From: Mesocentrotus franciscanus
Lineage: Eukaryota; Echinodermata; Echinoidea; Camarodonta; Strongylocentrotidae
Length of the DNA stretch: 64,000 nucleotides
Assembly (NCBI GenBank): GCA_037976565.1
Contig: CP137680.1
Location: forward strand, 27,360,873 to 27,424,872
Reading direction: 5' to 3'
The notes under the pieces were generated by a model. It was not told the DNA's origin. It was given only the letters and a program-made list of their open reading frames with translations, and searched no databases. The position numbers were made by a program, and so were the translations under genes. Positions 33,122 through 45,798 of this stretch are shown one piece after another (the stretch's first letter is position 1; each line of letters starts with the position of its first letter).

Positions 33122-35774
33122 CTATGAATGAGACAGACATAAATTCATATTTCATTTATTGAAAAGTAGCTTTAAAGATAGATATTTTGAAGCTTTTCAC
33201 CTTGCACTTCAGCTGAGTGAAATGCCAGAAGCTAAATTCAAACAATATAAATGGAACACAGGGAACAAACTCCTCAATGAGGTGAGGAGTTATTTGCACC
33301 TCTGTTTGCTTGATGCCACGTTAAGTTCACTAACCCTATTATGTGCCAAAAGAAAGAGTTGTCGGACTCAGAAAACTTGTAATTTTCCATAGATTTACTC
33401 ATCATAGCCTTGTTAACCGACGCATAACTTAGGCTGGCATCATGTTATTTGTTATTTGGGGCAGCTAATCGCAGTTTATGTTTCAAAATTAATTTGGAAT
33501 ACATATGGGATATTGCATCACAATGTTATGTGTGCTATACAAAATCAGAGAACCATGATTGTTCTAATGTCACTCCTGATACCACTTTACTCTGTAGAAT
33601 TGCATCATGAGTAATAAAGAGAAAATAATGATGATAAACACTTGTAGAACTACACCAGGAAGAAGCACTCAGTTAAATACACAAATATTGACAGCATGCA
33701 ATAATAACAATCTTTGATGATTCTTATTGCAGTATTATGCAGGTTGGAAGCTCTATATATTTCATAAATTCCCAGAGCCAATTACAGTAACAGCAGTTGA
33801 TCAGTAATACAGGCAGGGGCGGATCAAGCCCGCGGTGAGGGAGGGGGCCCAATTCGTGAGAAAATATTTAGGGGCGAATAAGCCGGCAAATATTTAGCGG
33901 CGAATCAGCTGGGGGGGGGAGGGGGAGGGGTATGGAGCACCATTTTATTATTTTAATCAAACCCCCTCTTGAGCAAAAAAAACAAAACATTTAACGTTAC
34001 CATTTATTTTTTAAACCTATTTTGGGGGCCAGGGGAGTATATGTATTATCAATTTAATGAGTAAGAACTTAACAATAACACTTTAATTTACCTTCTCTAT
34101 GCTTGTAATGTTACTTTACACAATGCATGAATGTTGTATCTCTTATGCATAAAACTTTTGATGTTGTAAAATTGTAAATCTACAACAATAGACTGTATCT
34201 TTGTTTAGAAATTAATGTAGATTAATGTCTCCTTGTAAGGCAGACCACCAGGGGTTTTAAACTTTACAGCAACAGGTTTGCACCAAAGAGCATCAAAGAA
34301 CACAAGCACTTCAAGCCCCCCTCTCCCAGGCCATGGATCATAGCCAACAGGATTTCATGCTCATAATGTGCACTTTACCCACCAGTTTGGACACTTTCCG
34401 AGTTACAATTTTACATTGTTTTGTGGACCACCCTGTTATATGCCCTTCTACCCCTTCTTCTACATGTTCTTTGATATATATGTATACATCATTGTTTCCC
34501 ACAATATGGAGGTCCTATCAAATTGCTAGTTTACATCCTCTCTGGGTATCTGCAAAATCGGTTTGAATTTCTCATCTGAAGCTCCAGCTCAAGGTTATGA
34601 TACCCAAAGTTTATAATATCCTGAAACCTAAAAGGGATAAATCTACTGCTCTGAAATTTAATGATACCTTAATTTGAAATATTGCAGACAAAATATTGTA
34701 AATAAAAAAATCAAAGCAGAATAAAGAACAATTTTTTAGGGTACTTTGTATGTGTTTTGTCCGAAGGGATTCCGGGAATTATTCAAGGTTAGCTACAAGA
34801 CTTTACATAACTTTAAATAGGAGGAAATTTCACAAAGATTTCACAAAGATTTCACAATGTTGGCATTGATTCAGAAAAGCAGAAACTGCTCTAATTCAGC
34901 CATTTGTTCTAGGTTTTTCCCACCAAAAGCAAAACAATTTTAGTACTATTTTAAAGATGAATAACTGCCAAAATATTTATGAGACTAAAGACAGTTTGGT
35001 TATTAAGTTCAAACACAATGACAATTACAACATTCATAGTACTATTCAAAAGATGAACAATTGCCAATCATATCCCACATATTTATAAGACCAAAGACAC
35101 TGGTAATTAAGTGCATACATAATCACAATTACAAGATTAAAAGAAAATGGCTTGATACTTCAGCCATCACAGATAAGTTCTCCCATGGTTTAAGAATCAC
35201 TACATTTTATAAGCAGTATTCAGATTCCTATCGCATTTAATTCATCTCCATAAATAAAAACCCTTTCACTTTCACATCAAGCATCTCTGTGTGCTGAAAT
35301 TGGAAATGACTTATGTCATTCCCATCTCATGTGACTGTGACCCAGGGTGATGTACAGTAATGCTTGTGATTCATGAGAATCATTATCTGAATAGCACTGT
35401 CATACAGTTAAAGATTAACTGTTTATGTAGGCATAACATAAGAAGGATATAAATTCAGGTTAAAAGTTTTAAGTTCCATTTCATTTAAAAGCTGTACCTG
35501 CATTTTTGTTTTTTTAAGTTCAAAGTACATACATTACATACTGCATTGTTTGTGGAGAACCACCACTTTCCCAGATGTGAGTGACTTCAGATGACCTGTG
35601 ACCTCTTTTTCTCTCTGACATAATTTCCTCCTACACGAATACAATTTATTTGTAAATTGAATACTTACAAATTGTGACCAATTAATCTCCTTATATATTG
35701 GCTTTTATGGCGGGCTTATGTCAAACAAAGTACCCAGGACATTGTGGCACTCCAATATCACTCATTCAAGGATT
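33122..35774. other. AT-rich DNA, no recognised gene
   Basis: It contains one relic of the CAGTGGCGGATC family near 33812-33945 (CAGGGGCGGATC start, G-rich body). Otherwise only chance frames were seen. Confidence 0.45.
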
Positions 35775-35800
35775 TCTGTTCTTATATATCGTCCCTTTTT

Positions 35801-36078
35801 TCACGAAGTGACGGTAATGAGAAAAATCACATATATTTTCAGTTTTGATTTTTTTGCATTTTTGGACATCATTCACCAACATCTTGAACCTCACAAAGTT
35901 TCAGACCATAATAATATCTATTTATGTAACTATGACGATGACATAAACATGAAAATACCTAGTAAATGGATTTCTTGTTTTCACGAAGTGACGGCTGAGT
36001 GCGCGCTCTACAGCCGTCACTTCGTGAAATGCTTGTCTGCTCTTTTTCTGCTTTTATTAATTTCACGAAGTGACGGGA
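35801..36078. repeat. Left cluster of CACGAAGTGACGG motifs
   Basis: Four copies: plus near 35801, 35982 and 36062, minus near 36014. The 35982/36014 pair forms a hairpin with a GCGCGCTCTA-like loop. Confidence 0.88.
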
Positions 36079-36084
36079 GTGAAA

Positions 36085-37342
36085 ATTTGCAATTTGGAAC
36101 AGTCACAAACCATGAAAAGGTGAGTTTGTTATAGCTTTTTTTAGGTAAAGTAATTTGATACACTCTTTTGAGTCATTCTGATTCTTTTTAAGCCATAAAT
36201 ATGTCCATGAGCGCAGAAATGTATAAAAAATACACCGCCGATCCACATATCGCCCCATATACTTATTTTCATGTGAGTGAATAAAGGAGTGAAGTATATG
36301 TATATTAAATGTAGATCTAGATCTAGCTAGACTAGAGTCTACTAGTATCTCATGAGATCCAAAACTAAAAGGACCAAGTTATGTCTTTAAAAACATACAT
36401 CTAGACTAAATTACTTAAGTGGAGGGTCTTTCTTATCTCATACCACACCAAATATTAGGGTTCTTTTACATCTGCTTAAGATAAGAGTTAATAAGACTAA
36501 AAGTTAATAGTAAATACGATTATTAAGAACAAAGGTTTACCGAAAGTTAGAGTTTTACTGTAAGTGTAACTTAGCATGCTTAGTAATTTAGCTAATTATA
36601 AATTTGATTTAGAGTCTAGAACTCTAGTTACACTAAATCATCATTTCATAATTATCAATTTATGTCGGCCACAAGTCCGTAATCTAGAATCTAAAGGTGA
36701 GTATAGATCAGATCTAGACCAGACTGAGACTTTTCTTGTAAAGGCGTGCCTGGGATGTAAGCATGCTTCAATCAGGGCTCCAAGCCCAAGGCCAACATCA
36801 ACATGGCCAAGGGCAAGGGGAGTTATGAAAATTATCATCATGCTGAGCTGGGATGTAACCCCTCCTGGTTAACTGTTAGGGAATTCACTGATTTGCCTTT
36901 CAAGCAAAGAGGAACATGAATGAACATTCATTAAAAAATTGACAATTAAATACGGTCCTGCCCTGCAAATGACTAAATGGCACCATCCGGAAATGGGATA
37001 CTTTTTTTTTGAGACTGAAGTAATCATGAGTAGTCTACCATTTGGGGGAAACAATGTCCACACGTTTAGCTTAGTTTCTTCCATTGTCTGTACACTGTGT
37101 GTGTTTTAACAGCAGCACTATAGTACCCTTGGTCCCTCACCCTATAACAAAATTCTTTCTAACAATTGTTCTTGATACCAGCAAATGTTGCCCAACTCCA
37201 CTTCGTGTTTTATAGAATTTCCAAGCAAGCACCATACCAGATGATGTACATGTCACAACATTGCACAGACGACAGGAGAATCTACAGGAATAACCTACAC
37301 TTCAGTGGTAATGATTATGATGATGTTTTTGCTTCCACTTAG
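36085..37342. other. AT-rich DNA, no recognised gene
   Basis: A GC-richer stretch at 36695-36870 gives an open plus-strand frame after GTGAGT (36694), but no family or clear acceptor supports it. Confidence 0.35.
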
Positions 37343-37440
37343 TTTCAGATGCAGTAGAAACAATTTGCGCTTATATGAAGGAAGCACTGGGACTGGTACA
37401 TCTACTTTTCAACAATGCCGCAGGCCAGATACAAATCCAG
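37343..37440 (+). CDS. Exon-like piece of a short-chain dehydrogenase/reductase
   Basis: Acceptor TTTGCTTCCACTTAG (or TTTCAG five bases on) and donor CCAG/GTGAGA border an open frame: SDAVETICAYMKEALGLVHL, then LFNNAAGQIQIQ. The G-V-LLFNNAAG pattern is the NNAG strand-4 motif of the SDR Rossmann fold, which binds NAD(P)H. The NNAAGQ variant recalls peroxisomal enoyl-CoA reductase-type members, though that is only a guess. The GxxxGxG exon before it and the YxxxK exon after it were not found in the window. It is either a lone captured exon or part of a gene with long introns. Confidence 0.6.
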
Positions 37441-38083
37441 GTGAGAAAATTGTTCATGGTCTGTGCAAGAAAATCACACATTAGCAGCATATAGAGAGTT
37501 ATGATTAATCATGACCAGTCCGTACACTGCCATCCATTGATTTGCGCTCACTACTGAACTTGCGATCGATAACAAATCTTTGAAATACACTGCTACTATA
37601 TATGATGGTTACATAAGCAATTAAATATTAACAGGGAAATATAGAAATGGAATATGTAATGCACTTAGCAGACATAGTACAAAGCTGGACAGGAACGTGT
37701 TTCTAATTTTTGCAAAGGCTATATATGTACATGACCATTGGTATATAATATTTTCAGCTGAAACTTCTGTAAACCAAAATTGGAATATTTGTTGTAAATA
37801 GAGTGTATAGAGTAAAGTCTTGATCATCTTGTATTACAAGTACCAAGCACACTCACTGCATATGTGCATTGGGGTGGTGGTTGTTTGGTAGGGGCAATTG
37901 AAAACGTCTGTTTGGGGTCAGTTATGCCAAGTAATTAATTTGATGTACAAAAGATAATATTAGATTTATTTCCTTACCTCTGCTTGCAAAAAAAAAGAAA
38001 GAAAATAACTTTATTTATTTCTTTTATTCTACAAAATTAGATTGGATACAGGGACCGACATGCTGGTTAGATGGGTCCTTGAT

Positions 38084-38216
38084 AATTCACTGAACACAAA
38101 GCTGCAGATGTGACTTGGTATGGTGACCTCAAAGTGGGAGCGGTATGGAATTGTTGAAGCAATTCACTGAATACAGTCAGAGCTGCAGATGTGACTTGGC
38201 ATGGTGACCTCAAAGT
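38084..38216. repeat. Direct repeat of about 52 bp, two copies
   Basis: AATTCACTGAA-ACA begins both copies (38084 and 38161). Both contain GCTGCAGATGTGACTTGG and ATGGTGACCTCAAAGT. Confidence 0.85.
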
Positions 38217-38282
38217 CTTCAGATGGCTTCGATGGCGATTCTGATGATGAGCCACTGTCGATGCTTGTGAACAAGTCAAAAG
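38217..38282 (+). CDS. Possible short acidic exon
   Basis: The frame reads SSDGFDGDSDDEPLSMLVNK, then SK, ending at a GTATCT donor-like site. The acidic DSDDEPLS pattern is typical of linkers in nuclear proteins. The acceptor is weak and there is no family call, so this is a lead only. Confidence 0.25.
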
Positions 38283-38644
38283 GTATCTTCATCCCTTCTT
38301 GATCGTTTCCCAATAGTTGAAAATTGAGATATTCTTAATTGATTGTTTTTAATGTTTAGGTCTCTTAGTTTAATTGAATGAGTGCTCCTATCGAGTTCAG
38401 CATCCAAGTTTTTTGTAATCCTTAACAAAAATTGCCAATACTAAGGTGACACCAAAAAAAGTATCTAATTTAAGAGCCTCTCTAAAAGTTAGTACCAAAA
38501 CTACACAAACTTATTTCGCCTTATCATAATGCACTGTAAAGTTTCCCTTTCATAATTGAATTCTGATAATGATTTTCTATTGAGTTTGACTTGCACTTTT
38601 TTATTATGTTTTTCTTTCTCTTACTTCCTTTTGCTTTCAAGCAG

Positions 38645-38845
38645 TCTAGATCAAGAATCTTTGCTGCTTCAACCGCTATCGCTTGAATGACATACGTGTG
38701 AAGAAACTTAAAGAACTTTTGTTGAAGAGCATGCTTGAGAAACTAGAGTCAATTACATTGATCGTTGTAGCAATGTTTCAATACCTCAACCTCTCTTTTA
38801 TACTTTTTAATTGTAAACATTTTGAATATCATAAATAAAGAAAAC
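38645..38845 (+). other. Exon-like stretch with downstream AATAAA
   Basis: A pyrimidine-rich acceptor (TTTTGCTTTCAAGCAG, ending at 38644) precedes short frames such as LDQESLLLQPLSLE to a stop. An ATAAATAAAG polyadenylation-like signal follows near 38832. It could be the end of a gene whose other exons lie upstream. Evidence is weak. Confidence 0.25.
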
Positions 38846-38879
38846 TCCACTCATAATTTTAATTGTGTGTAGAATTCAG

Positions 38880-40900
38880 TAATCGCAATGAAATGGATTG
38901 ATTATAAAATCAATGAATTGATTTAAAGTGAACTGGTCACATTGTTCATGATTTCTGAAACAATGAACTGAATGGTCTTACTGGTGTCAGTTTTCTGTTA
39001 CAGTATTGGAATGAACTCCTGCTAGCATAATTCTTTAATATTCAAATGTATAGCTCAGAACAGCTATTTATCAGGTATACCTACCTCATTTTTAGAAATC
39101 AGTAATGCATATTAGAGGTTTGGATTTCAGTTCCATGAATTCTCATATCGTATCTTTGTTTTGAAGAATTTATCTATTTCTTTTAATTATTTGTATTTAC
39201 AGGGGTTGATGCCTTCATTAGAACATGAATATAAGTTACATTTCCACAATTTGTTTTTCTGTCAAAACACAATGTTACTAGTTCACATTTAATGTTTTTA
39301 TTTTTACTTCCCTAGTCATTCTCATCGTAATTGTATTTGGTACTTCAAACTATCCTATAATCATACAATATAATGTTGCTGTTTTTAATTTATCTGTATG
39401 ATGAGAAATGAAATTGTTTAGTCAAAATGATATTTCCATGTTTATCATGCATTGTTCAGCTGATAATTGTTTCGTCAAAGATTACGTGTTTGCCTGGGTG
39501 AAGATAACCTTTTAGCATTGGTAAACTTTGTAGCGTTTGAGACTGTGTACTAATTTTATTGAAATTCCCTACAAAGAGATTGTGTTAACTGACTTGCTTC
39601 TGATACTCTACTCACAAAACATGAAAAACAGTGATGAACACAAAAGTAACGATGATGATTATATTAGTCATATTTCCCATTGAAAAACTCCACCATCTTT
39701 TTTTTCATGAACTGCCTTGTTTTGTTACGATCAACATGTGACCTTTCAGCCAGAACATGATAACCATGGCGTGCAAGAAAGAGACTTTACCACACAGTAC
39801 TGCTTTGAATACCTTTTTTTTTGTCTTCAGGTAAAAAATCTATGCAGATGATGAACCTTTAAAAAAAAGGAGTTTAATTTAGCAACAAGTTTATTTCAGC
39901 ATGCTAATGATGTAAAATTTGTTATTCATTTTGATTTTGGAATGGTATTTTTAATATAGACTTATTTCTGTATTGACTTCATCATACATGTAGTACATGT
40001 ATGTCAAGGATTCTGTATGTCACATGTGGCATTTACTTGCTACGATTGCTGAGTAAACATGATACCAGGACATGTATAAAGATAAAGACATTTTAGCATA
40101 TTTACAAGTACTGTATAATGTTTTTAATAACCTTCGTATTCCGTGGAAATATACCTGATGAGTCTTTTCCACAAAACCCTAAATGTACATTTCAAAATGC
40201 AATACAGTATTGATGATAATTGATTATGATATGTTTGGTATGAATTATTCAATATCCTAAATTTATGTTCCATTTGCCACTTGCTGTTCTGGTTCCAAAC
40301 GTTTGAATTAAAACTGCTCAGTCAAAATTCATTTTCCGTGTTTATATTGCAGAGTTGAGTAGTTAACTAGGGATTATTGTCAATGATCAATACTTAAAAT
40401 TCCTTGTAGTAATACAGTAGCAGGAGCCCTTATATCACCCACATGAATTTCAACAAGAAATGGCAGAATGTGTGTGATATTAAGGGGAGATGGAGGGGTA
40501 AAGAGAGAGAGAGGGGGGGGGGAAGGGGCGAGGAAGACTACTTGAACGTGTTCGTAAGTGGAAAGTATATAGTAACTTTAGTGCAATCTTTAATCCCTAC
40601 TACATACAATGTACGAGATAATTAAACCTCAAAGAATATTAAATATTTAATATCCATTTTTAGCTTTAGATTAAAGAAAATAGCTTATTAATCATTTAAA
40701 AGGCACTTAGTAGAAACAAATTGACATGTGTTTAATATTGTTGCATTTTCGCTTTACACGGAGTGAGAGTAATGTTTACAGCTCATTCTAAACAATCATT
40801 TTAATCTGATTTATCTAACATTATAGTTATACAAAGAAGAAAAGGTGCTCTATCTTGCCATTATAATTATTTTATCCATTTATCTATTAAACAAGTAATT
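38880..40900. other. AT-rich DNA, no recognised gene
   Basis: Only chance frames were seen. A G-rich purine run lies at 40494-40532. Confidence 0.45.
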
Positions 40901-40904
40901 TTGC

Positions 40905-41600
40905 CGTATTTCGGTGTCCATCTCATGAAATTGCTTCACACAATAAAAATCCCATTTGTTTTAAACGCGCGCGGCTACGAGCCGTCACTTCGTGAAAACA
41001 AATTCAAAGCGTTCTATGTGATTTTGTTTTCACGAAATGACGGTTATGTTTAAAGTTCAAACAGAGAAAATCAGTTTATTCTTATCAATTAAAAAATGAG
41101 CTACCAAAAGAGAAAAATGTACTCTATCTCGTAGTTTGAATTATTTTATCTGTACATCAATTAAACAAAACGTATTGCCGTATTTCGGTGTCCATCTCAT
41201 GAAATTGCTTCACACAATAAAAATCCCATATGTTTTATACGCGGGCGGCTACGAGCCATCACTTCGTGAAAACAAAATCAAAGCGTCCTATGTAATTTGT
41301 GTTTTCACGAAATGACGGTTATGTTAACAGTTCAAACAGAGAAATAAAAAAGCAGCTACAGAAAGACAAAAATGTACTCTATCTCGCAGTTTGAATTATT
41401 TTATCTGTACATGAATTAAACAAAACGTTTTGCCGTATTTAGTGTCCATTTCGGGAATTCCATCCACGAGAGAAAAATCCTGTATGTTTTACGCGCACGG
41501 CTACGAGCCGTCACTTCGTGAAAACAAAATCACAGCGCGTCCTTGAATTTAGTGTTTTCACGAAGTGAGGGTTATGTTTACAGCTCATTTCCCCAAAAAA
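40905..41600. repeat. Tandem repeat of about 265 bp, 2.6 copies, each with an inverted motif pair
   Basis: Units begin near 40905, 41173 and 41430 with TTGCCGTATTTCGGTGTCCA-like sequence. Each contains GGCTACGAGCC-TCACTTCGTG, then about 30 bp later TTTTCACGAAATGACGG (third unit CACGAAGTGAGGG), then TTATGTT-A-AG. Each unit therefore carries a hairpin-capable inverted pair. Confidence 0.88.
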
Positions 41601-41834
41601 TATCAGATATTATGGAAATAATTAAACATAGAACTAAACATTGAGATATGTTCTTTCCCAGGATATAAAATTTATTGGCCCTTGATACATTAAAGAGGTT
41701 GAGATCATGGTTTGAAACTTTGAAAGCAATTCATTCAAAACTAACTTTCTTTTAGTTGCGCGCTCATCCGTCACTTCGTGAAAACAGGGACGATATATGT
41801 ACCAATTTCTAAAGTTTTCACGGTCAACTCTCCT

Positions 41835-43449
41835 GTTTGTCATATTCTAAAATAATAAATCCTGTTTTTGTCCAAACTGCCTTCTCCTTTTAATAGTGCA
41901 TTCCTCAAAATATGTTATGGATAGCATATAGCTATCATAGGTTCTCCAAAAAAAAAGATTTTTCAGAATACTACATTGACAAATATTTACATTTTTTGCA
42001 TGGAAATAAATATGAGTTATCCAGTACTACATCGCAATGACATTACCGCTTTGGCTAATTTGAAATTCCTGTATAGGGATTACAACTTTAACAAATGTAC
42101 AACTTTCTTAGTATTTGCCCAATTTCATTAAAACTTTCATCAATCTCATTCTCTGATTTTTCTGTTCTTTTTTATTGCAATTTGCTATTAACTTGGATTT
42201 CCCTTTAACCCTTGAACTTGTTTATTTCACTATAATGAATTTATCTTCAATTATATTGTTCAAAAGCACACACAGTAAATGAGATGAGGAATTAATTTCC
42301 TCATGCATAGCTCCTTTTCTCCCACCCACCAATGTGGGGGATCCAAACCACGAAATGAAACTTAATTTACAGACACAAGAAGAAGCCTGGGGAAATTTTA
42401 GTACACATATAAGAATGGAAAACGAAACTACAATGTTAAATGATCTCTTTACAAGTACATTTATCGATTTTAACCACAATCATACCGACAAATTTCATTG
42501 GGCAATGGATGTTTTCTTGTATAGAACATGATCATTTACACATTGAATAATTTGAAAATAATTATTCAAAGGAAGATTCAAGAATCAAATCAAGAGAGAA
42601 GAAGTTACAATTGTTTTTTATATGTCAAATTACATAAATAAATCTATATTTCAGTTTCATTTAAGTGGGGATCTAGTGTACATGCACATAAAGTGAATAT
42701 CCTGTATTGAACAAAAGGCAGTGTACATTTTTCCATCTTTATTTGTTAAAATCTATTCCTGTACACAATATACTAGCAATTTTTTTGTTTGCACATGTCT
42801 AGTAATTAATTTTGCTTACAATAAATCACTATCAAGGATAAAATTCTTCAAGAGGGAGGTACGGTGAAGAGACTAGGTTCTATTTATAGCTAATACATTT
42901 CTTTTCCACACAAGAACTCTCCATGCATTAAGTTTTATACAAGTATCCATAAGGCCAAGTATAATTCATATCTAGTTTCTTGTCCTGAATTTTTGAAACT
43001 AAGGGGGGCAGGGTCCTTTAAATTGATAATTGATATTATTCCTGTACATCAAAATGCTATTGGGTCAACTTCAAGTCTTCAACATGAATTTTCTACATCA
43101 AATTTCCTTTGTACATGTATACCCTTCAGAAGCTCAAAACAATGTGAAACTGCAATGTATTAATGATTTTTGTTAATATCTCACTGTCTAGATGAACTCA
43201 TATTCTTTCTTTCTTTTCACAACAAAAATATCAAATCACAGGAGAAAATAAAATGAGGCAGGCCAAAAAAAGGAAAGAGGAGGTGACAAGAAGCTAAGAA
43301 TTAATTTTACTTGGTTTGTCCTTGTTGGGATGATGTTAAAGTTGGTTTATACAAAAATTAAAAAAACAAGAGAAGGTCTGTCGTTAAATCTGAATATAAA
43401 CTGAAAGGCTATAAACATTTTTCAAGGAGAGCCAAATATAAAACGAAAT
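41835..43449. other. AT-rich DNA, no recognised gene
   Basis: An open plus-strand frame at 42334-42531 (MGDPNHEMKLNLQTQEEAWG start) has no supporting border or family and is treated as chance. Confidence 0.4.
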
Positions 43450-44375
43450 CAAAAAAAAAATTGACCCACCGGGAATCAAGCCTGGGTCACCGGAATGGGA
43501 GTAGAGGCATAGTCGCAATTTCAACTTTCAATTGAAAATTTTGACATGATCCCAACATCTGATCAAAAAACGACCTTTCCTTTCCTATAGCCCATAGTCT
43601 CAGCTATAACATACCATAATGTGGGAGAAAATAGAGCAAATATAAGCGAGATACTGGTCAAAGAACAATGTCATGTAGATTCATGATGTGAACGAAATCC
43701 ACCTTCCATAGGCATTACACGCAAATTAAGAAAATTCTGACATGTCGCCTTTAATCGCAATTTTCACTATGATGATGTCATCAGAATGAAAAATGGTAAC
43801 AATTGATCTTGTAGACAATTGTCTCAGCTACAAGATATCAAAATTTGGAAGAGAATCAATCAATATTTACAGAGATACAATCAATTTTCCATAAATATGC
43901 CGACGTCATAATATGCAAATTTGTATTTTGAGGGTCAAGGCCATTATGATGATGTCACGATATACTTATGGGCCAAATGAGACATGAAAACAGATCTCCA
44001 ATATGAAAAAAGAATTGGGGTCCCGTTGCATCCCAAAGAGCTATAATGGATTTTGTATTGGCATGTTTTTGCCCATATATGCTATGTATTACAAGAGCTC
44101 GCGCGCACGGACATTTATCTTGAACGGATCGATGCTCATTCTGTTATTAATAGTCATAAAGAGATAAAACATGGTATCAAATTGTTCGGAAAAATATGGG
44201 AAATATCATGAAAGAAAAAGAATGAATGACGAACGAAAACGAGCGCGCATGCGCGTGTGCGTGATTTTGTGACAAATGCTCAAACTGGCCTGAATCATAT
44301 GCAAAATGAATTTGAGACGATTCTGATAATTTTAAAATTTTGCGCGCGGACGTCACGTACGCATGACATCAAATT
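43450..44375. mobile_element. Partial inverted copy of the Helentron-like family
   Basis: In reverse orientation it carries the tRNA-like segment (43455-43515), then blocks matching 28335-29260: TGCCCATATATGCTATGTAT, ATTACAAGAGCTCGCG, CATGGTATCAAATTGTTC and the CpG-rich alternating segment (44235-44360). Divergence is clearly greater than between the two copies at 28-32 kb, and both termini are missing. Confidence 0.8.
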
Positions 44376-44502
44376 ACACATAAATGTGCGATTGCATACA
44401 CTACCTGCAATACTAGGGTCATAACGCACAATTAAAAATGTTACAAATGGAAAGATAATCATTTAAAATGATGACCAAATGAAATACCTGTTCAAACACT
44501 TT

Positions 44503-45397
44503 GGCCCGTATTCTGAAGTCGTGTCTAACTCCTGTAAAACTAAACAGTTGTCTAAAGTCCTGTCTAAGTCCCATCTAACTTTGTCTAACTTTTTCGTATT
44601 CTGAAGTCGTGGTTAAGTCAAGTTAAACGCGAAGTCCTGTCTAAGTCCTGTTTAACTTTAGACAACTGCGAGGGGTTGTTTAAGTCCTGTTTAAGAGGAG
44701 ATTCTGCTGCTTTTCAACGTATACGGTACACTCTACTTGCTGACCCCAAACTTGCAGGGGAGAACGATGGTACGTGCACCCCCTAAAATTTCAAATACGT
44801 TTTGCAGGATTTTTCTCGCGGAGCCATATATTTTTTTCTCGATGATATTAAATATTCTTATCTAATGGTGACATCTTGGAAATTCCATATTCTATACTAA
44901 ACTATCCATTCTGTTGGAGAAATTTCTTTTCTGGATCTTCCGAGCACTGATGCACTGATATTATAAGTGAACTGTGTTTGTACTGTGCGCCAGTACACAG
45001 TGCAGTACGTACAGTACGTGTGTACGTGTACGTACGTACGTGTACACAGTACATGCAGTCGATATCGAAATCACGATCATATCACCATGGCAGCACAGCT
45101 GTGCGCGTTATCGTGCGACGCATGCGCATTCGGTCTATCCTCTGCAAACATGTCAGAATTAACGCCTACTGGGCTTGCGCAAAAGTCGTGACTAAAGTTA
45201 AACACCACTTCGTAGTTAAACACGACTTAGACGAGACTTAAACAGTTGTTTAGTTAGACGGGACTTAGACACAACTTCAGAATACGAAATTTAGTTAGAC
45301 AGGACTTAGACGTGACCTCGCGTTTAAGTCGTGTCTAACTAAACAGTTGTTTAACTTTAGACATGACTTAGTTAGACACGACTTCAGAATACGGGCC
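44503..45397. mobile_element. 895-bp MITE with long inverted repeats
   Basis: The ends are perfect inverted repeats for at least 28 bp, starting GGCCCGTATTCTGAAGTCGT. Weaker inverted similarity runs for about 200 bp, made of repeated GTCTAA/CTGTTTAA blocks. The outside bases are TTT on both sides (44500-44502, 45398-45400). Because of the GGCC ends a CTTTG duplication is also possible. The interior includes an alternating ACGT-rich tract (45000-45055) and no transposase. GG ends with a 3-bp T-rich duplication would fit the PIF/Harbinger group. Confidence 0.85.
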
Positions 45398-45584
45398 TTT
45401 GTCTTCAAACATTTACAATACATTTTCCATATATTTTCAGAAAAAAAAAAATGAATGATCCAAACACTTTCATTTCACTTGAAAATATTGTGTGCCATTA
45501 CTGAATGATAGAGTCTTTCTGAGTTTCTGTACCCAAGTTGATCTACATGACATTGTATTTAGGACCAGGATGCTGAGAGGGGGA

Positions 45585-45798
45585 AGGTACATGTAGGAGA
45601 GAAAGATGAGTGGAAAAGGGAAGGGAAAAGGAGAAGGGGGAGGGTAGAGGATGAAAAGAGGGAGGGGGTGGGGAGGAAGGGAGCAGAAGGGGAGGTGGGG
45701 AGAATGGGAGGGGAGGAGGAGGGGGGAAGAGGAGGAAGAAGAGGGGAAGAGGAGGAAGAGGGGAAGAGGAGGAAGTAGAGGAGGGAAGGAGGGGAGGA
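45585..45798. repeat. Polypurine (GGA/GAAG)n tract
   Basis: Almost pure purine on the plus strand. Gly/Arg/Glu and Pro/Ser frames across it are artefacts. Confidence 0.95.

Larger units (their letters stand above)
35775..41830. mobile_element. Possible large foldback-type element bounded by inverted CACGAAGTGACGG arms
   Basis: The left arm (35775-36080) and right arm (40905-41830) are inverted relatives. ATATATCGTCCCT followed by TTTCACGAAGTGACGG occurs at 35787 on plus and near 41800 on minus. Inside both, CAAAGTTTCA-ACCAT recurs in the matching orientation. The 4.8 kb between the arms holds a dehydrogenase-like exon and no transposase. Calling it one element is inference; independent repeats in opposite orientation are the alternative. 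Confidence 0.45.

Noticed and set aside
36576..36872. 98-residue plus-strand ORF
   Set aside because: Crosses a donor-like GTGAGT and simple CTAGAT repeats, with no recognisable domain.
42334..42531. 65-residue plus-strand ORF starting MGDPNHEMK
   Set aside because: Isolated, with no splice borders or homology; opposite-strand frames are equally open.
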